Assembly: GCA_021202155.1 (NCBI GenBank)
Contig: JAJQDP010000009.1
Coordinates: 1-44,315, forward strand
Reading direction: 5' to 3'
DNA: 44,315 bases
DNA from: Oscillospiraceae bacterium
Lineage (GTDB): Bacteria; Bacillota; Clostridia; Oscillospirales; Ruminococcaceae
Part shown: one piece after another, positions 17,196-23,870 of the stretch
Layout: every line of letters begins with the position of its first letter
Numbering within the stretch: position 1 is the stretch's first letter
The notes under the pieces: generated by a model
What the model was told of the DNA's origin: nothing
The model's input: the letters and a program-made list of their open reading frames with translations, nothing else
Database searches by the model: none
Made by a program: the position numbers and the translations under genes

Positions 17196-17708
17196 ATGAT
17201 GATGTTATTTATACTTCTTGGGCTGGGGCTGATCGCTTGTGTGGCGGTAATCGCCTGGCTGACGAAAAGTGACAGTGACAGCGGCAGTGAGGGAGAGATA
17301 CCTACAAGGTCAGGACCTCCTCCACTTCCGCACCAAAACGATTATATCAGACGCTCGCCATCTGTCAGCCAATCCCAGCCCAGGGAAGGCGGGTCTTCTT
17401 CGGTCAGACCGTCACCTCCTCCGCTTCCTATACAGAGGAAACCAACGGGTGGAGCTGTGGGCTATCGCAATGGTCCTAATGGATTGCGCGACAGCGCAAT
17501 CATTGACCTCCGAGACTATGACTTTGTGGACTATGACTATAGCAATGGTCCTAATGGATTGCGCCCTGATCAGTTTCCTTGCTGTCCTTTCGATAAGCAG
17601 AGAAATATATCTGGGAAGCAACAGGTTATCTTCTGGGACAGCGGTGCTGAATGCTATTGGTGTTCCAGAGGACACCGGTTCAAAAGTAACGGAAAACCGC
17701 TTTTCTGA
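17196..17708 (+). CDS. Membrane-anchored proline-rich zinc-ribbon protein
   Basis: This 170-residue protein has one N-terminal membrane helix (2-22), then a low-complexity Ser/Pro/Arg linker. The linker holds two PPPLP motifs (41-45 and 74-78), the second followed by IQRKP. The segment NGPNGLR occurs twice (92-98 and 117-123), encoded by a 28-base direct repeat. The C-terminus has paired cysteines (C129/C130 with C153/C156, ending CYWCSRGHRF), a likely zinc ribbon. The family is not recognised. PPxLP motifs also occur in the E2, SPFH-like and four-helix proteins of the same operon, suggesting a shared partner. The ribosome site AGGAGAGG precedes a run of three ATGs; the first is used here. 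Confidence 0.72.
   Translation: MMMLFILLGLGLIACVAVIAWLTKSDSDSGSEGEIPTRSGPPPLPHQNDYIRRSPSVSQSQPREGGSSSVRPSPPPLPIQRKPTGGAVGYRNGPNGLRDSAIIDLRDYDFVDYDYSNGPNGLRPDQFPCCPFDKQRNISGKQQVIFWDSGAECYWCSRGHRFKSNGKPLF
17462..17564 (+). repeat. 28-base direct repeat inside the zinc-ribbon gene
   Basis: Bases 17462-17489 and 17537-17564 are identical except at the fifth position (c/a). The unit starts in the same codon phase each time, giving two copies of NGPNGLR spaced 25 residues apart. It looks like an in-frame segmental duplication. Confidence 0.85.
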
Positions 17709-17733
17709 TAAGAAACGAAAGGAAATGTTCGTC

Positions 17734-19014
17734 ATGAAAACTGAGATTTATAACGTAAAAAAGCTGTCAGAGTATCGGGAGTTGTTCATTGGAAAGAGAG
17801 TGTTAGTTATCGGTGCAGGTGCAGTAGGATCATATCTTATGGAGTTCTTCACTAAAATGGGACTTTCGCCGGATGTAATCGACAATGACTCTTACACACT
17901 TGAAAATGCCGCGAAACATAGCTGTCTTGTTCGCACCCCAGAGGATGCCGGTCGTAACAAAGCAGTATGTGTTTCCGAACGCGTACAGCCGCTTTTAGAT
18001 GAAGGATGTACTTCCAATGGCATTGATTGTGACGTATGCAAACTCGGTCCTGAAGCTCTTGCCGATTACGATTATGTGATACTTGCAGTAGACAATTATG
18101 CCGCAAAGATTCTCGCTAATGAGCTCATCCGTCAGATTCCTGAGGAACGTCGTCCCATCGCAGTTATGGATGGTACGTATGGTGAGTCCGCCCAGAGCAT
18201 AATTACTGACAACACCGATTTCTGCCTTCGCTGTGTGATAAGTGAAGAATGGCTGAAGGACATCAATGTTCATTACTCCTGCGGGGGAGCTCAGTACCGA
18301 GTTCGTGATGGCGCTGATGTAATCGTCAGAACCTCAAATCTTGCCAGCTCTATGGCGGCTTATCTCAGTGCTGAGCAGGTAGAAGCGACTATCAAGGGAA
18401 TAGTTGATGGCGTAATGAACCGCATGGTGACATACACTGCTTATCCTAATTTAGAGATTACTTCTTCTCATCCGATCCGTAAGGAAAACTGCCCTGGCTG
18501 TGCAATTCATCCTCCGGCTGAAATCAAGTGGCTTCATGGCAGTGTCTTAGAGGTTAAGTTAAAGGATACCATAAATCAGTTATCTGAAATTCTTGGAACG
18601 ACAGATTTTGAAATAACATCACACTGCTTACACTACAGAGAGGTTTACCATAGGGGCTTCGTAGCAGATGACGTCTGCCGCTCATGCGGAAAGCCAATTC
18701 ATGTGATGAAGCATGAGGGTCGTACGTTCATAGAGGATCTTACGTGTGATGAGTGTTCGGCGGCAGGAAAGAATGCTGATTACAACGGCAATTTCGACTT
18801 CTCTAACGGAAAAATCATATATGCGTTTACACCAGACACTGATAATGAAATTCAGGAGATGACGCTTTATGATCTCGGCTATCCGCTCGGAGCACATATC
18901 CAGGTAATAAAGAGGAATGGAGCGTTTAATCTTGCAGATGAAAAGGTAGAAAAGATGGTGTTTGCCTTCGATGAGGATCACCAGAGAATGCATGAAATCA
19001 AAAAGTTATCATAG
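17734..19014 (+). CDS. E1-like ubiquitin-activating enzyme (ThiF family) with C-terminal zinc ribbon
   Basis: This 426-residue protein has a Rossmann-type adenylation domain: VLVIGAGAVGS (23-33), acidic IDNDSYTLENA (49-59) and YVILAVDNYAAK (114-125). A zinc site is formed by CLRC (164-167) and CPGC (253-256). Cys183 in HYSCGGAQ lies where E1/MoeB enzymes keep the catalytic cysteine. Family enzymes adenylate the C-terminus of a Ubl and pass it to a thiol. Beyond about 290 an extra part has a second ribbon (CRSC 315-318, CDEC 338-341). It also has an ending (MTLYDLGYPLGAHIQVI) resembling the last turn and strand of the Ubl domains. The conserved arginine after the acidic loop is not obvious. 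ATG 17734 has better spacing from AAAGGA than ATG 17725; the longer in-frame extension overlaps the previous gene and is rejected. Confidence 0.85.
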   Translation: MKTEIYNVKKLSEYRELFIGKRVLVIGAGAVGSYLMEFFTKMGLSPDVIDNDSYTLENAAKHSCLVRTPEDAGRNKAVCVSERVQPLLDEGCTSNGIDCDVCKLGPEALADYDYVILAVDNYAAKILANELIRQIPEERRPIAVMDGTYGESAQSIITDNTDFCLRCVISEEWLKDINVHYSCGGAQYRVRDGADVIVRTSNLASSMAAYLSAEQVEATIKGIVDGVMNRMVTYTAYPNLEITSSHPIRKENCPGCAIHPPAEIKWLHGSVLEVKLKDTINQLSEILGTTDFEITSHCLHYREVYHRGFVADDVCRSCGKPIHVMKHEGRTFIEDLTCDECSAAGKNADYNGNFDFSNGKIIYAFTPDTDNEIQEMTLYDLGYPLGAHIQVIKRNGAFNLADEKVEKMVFAFDEDHQRMHEIKKLS

Positions 19015-19029
19015 TAAGGAGGACTACCT

Positions 19030-19662
19030 ATGAATTACTCAGCAAATTATACAGATGAAAACGGGATCGTCCACGCGGTTTCTATTTCGGAAGGAGACTC
19101 TATAGAAGCACTTAGGAACGATTCAGAAGTTATAAAGCATAAGTTTGACCCTCGGTATGTACAAATCGAGGAAGTGCGCGCCGCCTCTGGAGAAGCGATG
19201 CACTTTAAGGTTACTGTTAACGCGCCGTCTCACTATCTGTCGTCACCCAACGATGTCTCCCCCAAGGAGTGTAACTCAATGACGGCTGATGTTATCTGTT
19301 ATATTGGTTATCCACTGATAGCTGTTAAAGTGTTTTATTCTCCTAACCATTATCTTGCGAGTCCGAATGTCTTTCGCTCTGGACATGCCTGCATTGATGA
19401 GTGGAGAGTTTTTAAGAGCTCACTCGTTACGGTTGTAGACAAGATCGTTCATGATATGATACATGACCCCAACGTAACGCTGTATAGTAGCCCTGCGAAC
19501 AGTGACATGATACTTTGGCATAAGGATGGGGTAGCGCACGGAAGATTTCCTACGATCTCTCCGAAATTACTGTACGCCCGTGAATATGTGAGCTTACCGA
19601 CTCGCAACACGGTTAATAAGACAACCAAGACTCTGCCGCCTCTTCCCACGAGACGCAGATAG
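19030..19662 (+). CDS. E2-like ubiquitin-conjugating protein (UBC fold)
   Basis: This is a 210-residue protein whose middle reads like an E2 core. YPLIAVKVFYSPNHYLASPNVF (94-115) corresponds to the YPxxPPxVxF...HPN strand. GHACIDEW (118-125) holds the candidate active cysteine C121, and VVDKIVHDMIHDPN then SSPANSDM matches the following helix and loop. Established E2 enzymes carry a Ubl as a thioester on this cysteine. The N-terminal ~60 residues contain a small strand-rich region, and the C-terminus ends TLPPLPTRRR, the PPxLPxRR tail found in neighbouring genes. It starts 15 bases after the E1 with ribosome site AAGGAGGA. The E2 call rests on motif order, not on a search. Confidence 0.78.
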   Translation: MNYSANYTDENGIVHAVSISEGDSIEALRNDSEVIKHKFDPRYVQIEEVRAASGEAMHFKVTVNAPSHYLSSPNDVSPKECNSMTADVICYIGYPLIAVKVFYSPNHYLASPNVFRSGHACIDEWRVFKSSLVTVVDKIVHDMIHDPNVTLYSSPANSDMILWHKDGVAHGRFPTISPKLLYAREYVSLPTRNTVNKTTKTLPPLPTRRR

Positions 19663-19676
19663 AAAGGAGTAATCAC

Positions 19677-20561
19677 ATGAGCAACTATAAGCCCCTGCCT
19701 CCTGATAACAGGCAGAATCATCCAAGGACGTTTCCGATATGCTCGTTTGAGAAGGCTAAAGAAATTATCGAAAGTAGCTGTGGTAACGTCTACATTGCCG
19801 AAAGACACGGCAAAGGCGAGAATAAGGTTATCATCCTACCTGAAGCTTTCCGCGAGCTTGAAGTGATGGTTTCGTATGGCAGGCGTTCACCAATGAACTC
19901 AAAGGAACAGAAGTTCCTTGGATTCGGACATTTTATGGTCGATGAGAATGGAAATCACATTACAGTCGTCAGTCACTTCATTCAGGTTCATACGATGAAC
20001 AGAACTGCGACGAGTGCATCGAGCTTAGGACCTAACGGCGAATATAATCCGGGTATTGATTTCCTGGAATACTATCGTGAGGAGTTCTTGGCAAATGAGG
20101 AAAAATATAACATAGATGCATTCGGCTATCTGGTTGACCCCTTCCTGGAGAAGTATGGACCGTCAGAATATGTTTTCGAAGGTCATACCCACCCCGGCAT
20201 CGGCGTGTTCTATAGCGGAACTGACAGGGCGAGTGGCACCGCCCGTGCTGCAACGTCTCCTATATGCATATTTGTGTGTGACCCGATTCGCAGACAGATG
20301 CTGGGTAGTATAGGAAAGGACTTTGCTGAGGCAGAGGTTATCGTATATTCCCGCAGGGATGGCTCCAATAGTGATGCCACAGCAGACAACGATTCAGTTT
20401 CTTCGCCAGAGTTCCTGACGGATGAAGATGAAATCGTACGTCTCACGAATCAGTGTCTTCGTACTCCTGGATATGCTGGAAACATCAGGACTCGTTCACG
20501 CATGTTCGGAAAGAAGTACCTGAAGATTAAGCTTGCGATCCCTAAAAAACAGTGGGAGTGA
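19677..20561 (+). CDS. JAB/MPN (JAMM) metallopeptidase
   Basis: This 294-residue protein carries an intact JAMM zinc site: H170-T-H172 followed by seven residues, S180, two residues, D183 (EGHTHPGIGVFYSGTD). The supporting glutamate is probably in the MVSYGRRSPMNSKEQKFLGFG stretch around 64-84, but I cannot assign it firmly. In eukaryotes such peptidases remove ubiquitin or related modifiers; in bacterial Ubl loci they process or deconjugate the Ubl. The C-terminal ~70 residues are acidic then basic and not recognised. It also has a KPLPPD sequence at the extreme N-terminus, reminiscent of the tail motif in adjacent proteins. ATG follows AAAGGAG, 14 bases after the E2 gene. Confidence 0.85.
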   Translation: MSNYKPLPPDNRQNHPRTFPICSFEKAKEIIESSCGNVYIAERHGKGENKVIILPEAFRELEVMVSYGRRSPMNSKEQKFLGFGHFMVDENGNHITVVSHFIQVHTMNRTATSASSLGPNGEYNPGIDFLEYYREEFLANEEKYNIDAFGYLVDPFLEKYGPSEYVFEGHTHPGIGVFYSGTDRASGTARAATSPICIFVCDPIRRQMLGSIGKDFAEAEVIVYSRRDGSNSDATADNDSVSSPEFLTDEDEIVRLTNQCLRTPGYAGNIRTRSRMFGKKYLKIKLAIPKKQWE

Positions 20562-20572
20562 ATGGAGGTATA

Positions 20573-21367
20573 ATGAGTGTACCAGAGAAGTTAGGCTCGG
20601 GATATTACAGAGAGTTTCTTTCTGAACAGGGTCGTGGATTTTATGACTGTATCAACGCCCGACTTCTCTGGGAGGATTATTCAGGAAAGGTGACATTCTT
20701 TTTAAGCGATCCAGAAGCGTCTGCCTCAGATTGCTTTGCGGCATACAAGGCTATACGGGATGACCACCCTGAATATTTCTTCCTGGGATTTCAGAGCGAA
20801 TTCACTCGCGTGGGAGCTCTTGGAACGCTGATATTTCCGATACTGTATACTCCGAACAATATCAGAAGAATCCGCCGACAAATGGGGAGGCGCATCTACA
20901 ATATAGTCGGCGATACTGAAAAACTCCCGATTTTAGAGCAGGAAAAGATAGTTTACGAGAGAATTGCTAAAAGTATTTCTTATTGTAATCACAGGGATGT
21001 TCGAGATCACAATATCGTTGGTCCAGTTCTGTTCTCGTCGGGAGTTTGCGAAGGCTATAACGCTATGCTATTATTGTGCTTCAGGCAAATCGGAATTCCG
21101 TGTATCAAGGTCTACGGAAAATCCAAAGCGGACAGATGGCACTGCTGGACGATTGCTTGGATAAATGGAATTCCCGTTCACTGCGATGTCACATGGGACA
21201 GTGAGAATAACGGAAAGTCGCGCTTTGATTACTTCAACCTGTCGGACAACCAAATATCCCGAGATCACTTTTTATTCAGAAACCCGAATATTCCTGAATG
21301 TACGTCTGAAAAGCTGAATTATAATCGTTATCGCAATGCTTTCTCAGACTTTTTCAGGAAATTATAG
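20573..21367 (+). CDS. Transglutaminase-like cysteine peptidase
   Basis: This is a 264-residue protein with a papain/transglutaminase-type triad: Cys159 in SSGVCEGYNAMLL, His190 in RWHCWTIAWINGIPVH and Asp205 in CDVTWD. The order GVCxGYN...GIPC...V.G...H.W...V...DVTWD is classic for bacterial transglutaminase-like proteins, most of which act as peptidases. The N-terminal ~110 residues form a separate mixed region (DPEASASDCFAAYKAIRDDHPEYF is typical of this family's lead domain, shown here only as a short stretch). There is no signal peptide. ATG 20573 with GGAGGT four bases ahead is preferred to the in-frame ATG 20552, which overlaps the JAMM gene. Next to the JAMM enzyme it is a second candidate deconjugating activity. 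Confidence 0.82.
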   Translation: MSVPEKLGSGYYREFLSEQGRGFYDCINARLLWEDYSGKVTFFLSDPEASASDCFAAYKAIRDDHPEYFFLGFQSEFTRVGALGTLIFPILYTPNNIRRIRRQMGRRIYNIVGDTEKLPILEQEKIVYERIAKSISYCNHRDVRDHNIVGPVLFSSGVCEGYNAMLLLCFRQIGIPCIKVYGKSKADRWHCWTIAWINGIPVHCDVTWDSENNGKSRFDYFNLSDNQISRDHFLFRNPNIPECTSEKLNYNRYRNAFSDFFRKL

Positions 21368-21463
21368 GGAGGTGAAACAAAGAATTTTATAACATCATAG
21401 GCATTATCAGTCGGTAATTAACAATCACGTCATAGATAGACTATGGCAGAAGGAGATGAAGGT

Positions 21464-22591
21464 ATGTACCAGTCAGTTTTGAGAGATCCTGGAGGCAACA
21501 GTTTAATTCGTATCTTACCGGTTGTGTGCGACAGACATCATGCTGTTGTCAACGGAAGCATACTAATCGTTCCTCCGGATACGAAGGCGTTTGTCGCGAT
21601 TAACGGAATACTGTCAAGACCCTATGATCCAGGCAGATATGAGATCTCTACAGGCGTCGATCCTTTCTTCGTAAAGCTTCGTAACATCATGAGCCACGGC
21701 GATCCTGGAACTACAGTGTCTGTGTTCTACGTATCTGATAGGAAGTCAAAACTTATCACATTAGGTACGGGAAAGATTCCTTATATCTATAGCAAAAATA
21801 ATTATATGCTTACCATGAATCCGCTTGCGACATGCAATCTTACTATCTCAATTGCGGATCCGGCAAGGATTCTTGAAAAGCTTGTTGGCAAATATAGTTC
21901 TTCTTATATGGAAGAATATATTGAAGAGAGTATCAAGGCAATAATCTGCCCTTTCGTGGTAGAAGCAGTTTCAAGGGGAATTAGCGGGTTTAATATTGAT
22001 AAGTTAAACAGCAATCTTTCACAGATCAGCAGAACGGTGTTCCCGACATTGAGACCTGAGCTTTTAGAGTATGGTATCGGGCTGGAACGGTTTAGCGTTG
22101 AAAGAATCAATTTTGACCAGTGTGAAATGGAAAGACTCCAATCACTCGAAGATAAGACGGCAGATGGGATAATCAGGACAGACAATGAACTCTATAACCT
22201 GGATAAGATATGGAATCATGATGTCCATGCTCGTACATTGAGCGAAGCTCTGACAGGAATCCCGTCCCGAGGGCAGGCACCTGTTGCAGGAACTACTTGT
22301 AATCCTGGAGGAAATGTAGGAGGAATGGATTCTTTCATAAGGTTGGCATTTGCTACATCAATGCTTCCTAATGCGAGGGATTTCTTTTCAGATTTCACGA
22401 GCCATAGCCATACTGATATGATGAGGGGAAGTTCATCTGATTCACATGCAAACACATCTTCTGCAGATTCTGGTTCTCCTCCTCCGCTTCCGAGTAGAAG
22501 AAGGAGATGTCCATCGTGTCACGGCGAAGTTGACGCCAGAAACACAGCATGTCCCATTTGTGGACATAGATTTAACGAAAGGAATAACTGA
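21464..22591 (+). CDS. SPFH/YdjI-like protein with PPPLP tail and C-terminal zinc ribbon
   Basis: This is a 375-residue protein. The first ~250 residues resemble the SPFH-type domain of YdjI-like 'virion core' proteins: ILIVPPDTKAFVAINGIL near the start, DPFFVKLRN, a strand-rich region, then a helical segment (EYIEESIKAIICPFV) and the LLEYGIGLERFSVERINF strand. A glycine/serine-rich linker leads to PPPLPSRRRR (339-348), which directly precedes a zinc ribbon, CPSC (349-352) and CPIC (363-366). SPFH proteins form membrane-linked rings or scaffolds. ATG 21464 is favoured because AGGAG lies 8 bases before it. A 96-base gap to the previous gene holds nothing I can name. Family call moderate. Confidence 0.65.
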   Translation: MYQSVLRDPGGNSLIRILPVVCDRHHAVVNGSILIVPPDTKAFVAINGILSRPYDPGRYEISTGVDPFFVKLRNIMSHGDPGTTVSVFYVSDRKSKLITLGTGKIPYIYSKNNYMLTMNPLATCNLTISIADPARILEKLVGKYSSSYMEEYIEESIKAIICPFVVEAVSRGISGFNIDKLNSNLSQISRTVFPTLRPELLEYGIGLERFSVERINFDQCEMERLQSLEDKTADGIIRTDNELYNLDKIWNHDVHARTLSEALTGIPSRGQAPVAGTTCNPGGNVGGMDSFIRLAFATSMLPNARDFFSDFTSHSHTDMMRGSSSDSHANTSSADSGSPPPLPSRRRRCPSCHGEVDARNTACPICGHRFNERNN

Positions 22592-22592
22592 C

Positions 22593-23198
22593 ATGGCCAA
22601 CAAAAACTACACTTTAATTCCCGTTGTTGTAGCAATCATCGCGATTCCCCAGCTTCTCTTCTGGTGGCTTGCGCCGGCTTCGGCAAACGCGTATCTCGCA
22701 ATATACATTGCAGGTACAGTTCTTACTGTGGGGATAGCTGCTTCATTCCTTGGGGCTTATTTCAGCAGTAGCCTTCGTAAAACAGCGGGGCTCGCAGTCG
22801 TATCCCTTGCTCTTGAAATCGTCGTTGTAGTGGTTTCAGCGTTGCTCCTGGGATTGGATGCTTCAGTAAGATCTGCAGTGTTCGCATATGTTATCACTGC
22901 ACTTGTATGTGTGATTATATTGCTTCCGATGATATGCTCATCGTTGAAGGAATATAAACAGGAAGCGAGTTATGCAACTGGTTCAGGGAATACAGATAGT
23001 TACTCCACTATCGGTAACGGCGACAGTAGTAACTACGTATCTGGTACACAGCACTGCAATCAATCACCTCCGAGCTTGCCTCGCAGAGCGTCACAGATTG
23101 GGGTCAGCGGTTCAAGAACTACATATACCCCTTTGCCTTCACAATCACCTCGCGAAACCTCACACTCGCCCCGACCTCTGCCCTCAAGGAACCGATAA
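22593..23198 (+). CDS. Four-helix membrane protein with proline-rich cytoplasmic tail
   Basis: This 201-residue protein has four hydrophobic helices (about 7-27, 33-56, 65-88 and 95-117). A polar tail rich in Ser, Pro, Thr and Arg follows. The tail contains SPPSLPRR, TPLPSQSP and the terminal RPLPSRNR, three variants of the PPxLPxR motif seen in neighbouring proteins. No family is recognised. It begins one base after the SPFH-like gene, suggesting coupled translation; GAAAGGA lies ten bases ahead. An earlier in-frame start would overlap that gene and is rejected. The layout suits a membrane anchor that displays the tail to a partner. Confidence 0.7.
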   Translation: MANKNYTLIPVVVAIIAIPQLLFWWLAPASANAYLAIYIAGTVLTVGIAASFLGAYFSSSLRKTAGLAVVSLALEIVVVVVSALLLGLDASVRSAVFAYVITALVCVIILLPMICSSLKEYKQEASYATGSGNTDSYSTIGNGDSSNYVSGTQHCNQSPPSLPRRASQIGVSGSRTTYTPLPSQSPRETSHSPRPLPSRNR

Positions 23199-23230
23199 CA
23201 AATTCAGATGTTTAGAAAGGCGGCGATTCG

Positions 23231-23860
23231 ATGGCAAATACTTGTAGAGGATGTGGCGGTACAACTTTTCGTTACAATCCCACCCGGAGAAGGAAAGAGT
23301 GCGCTGTTTGCGGGACACCGGTTTATGATCCCCAGGAGGAACAACAGAATATTGAATATGATCGGTCATATTCTCTTGCTATCAGGAATCTTTCCGCTGG
23401 CAATTGGAAAAAGACAATCGACATCCTTAAGCCGTTAACGGAACAGCGTCCGGACGACAAGAAGATCTATACCGCGATTCTTCGAGCCGCTACTCATGAT
23501 TTTGAAGACATAAATATGGATAGTGCGGATATAAAGGAGATTGCATTTGATGCATGGGACAAGCTCAGCAGACTCGGTGGCATTGATGGTGAAATGTACG
23601 AATATAGCAGGAGAAGAGTTGAGAAACAGCGTGAAGTACTTTACGCTAAGAGATCCCGAATCATCACATGGCTTCTTGTAGCAGCGTTTCTCTTCATTCT
23701 GACTGGCATAGCTTTCAGTGACGAATGTTATGCGGTGGGCTTTCTTTGTATGGGAGGTGCTGGCGGATGCCTATACAAAGCGTTGTCGATGCAACCTGCT
23801 AAGATAATTGGACAGCTTACAGAAGACTCGTACAATAATCGCAGTAATCCGTTTAAGTAG
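23231..23860 (+). CDS. Zinc-ribbon protein with two C-terminal membrane helices
   Basis: This is a 209-residue protein. Residues 5-27 form a zinc ribbon (C5-x2-C8 and C24-x2-C27, TCRGCGG...KECAVCG). The middle (about 40-125) is helical with a short TPR-like repeat (YSLAIRNLSAGNWKKTIDILKPL). Two hydrophobic helices span about 148-164 and 170-187. No named family is recognised. ATG follows AAAGGCGG. It lies between another membrane protein and the ATPase gene, so a membrane-complex component is a reasonable inference. Confidence 0.65.
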   Translation: MANTCRGCGGTTFRYNPTRRRKECAVCGTPVYDPQEEQQNIEYDRSYSLAIRNLSAGNWKKTIDILKPLTEQRPDDKKIYTAILRAATHDFEDINMDSADIKEIAFDAWDKLSRLGGIDGEMYEYSRRRVEKQREVLYAKRSRIITWLLVAAFLFILTGIAFSDECYAVGFLCMGGAGGCLYKALSMQPAKIIGQLTEDSYNNRSNPFK

Positions 23861-23870
23861 GGAGGTCAAA

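Noticed and set aside
17269-17733. N-terminal extension of the E1 gene
   Set aside because: It overlaps the zinc-ribbon gene in another frame, lacks ThiF similarity and lies before the ribosome site at about 17720.
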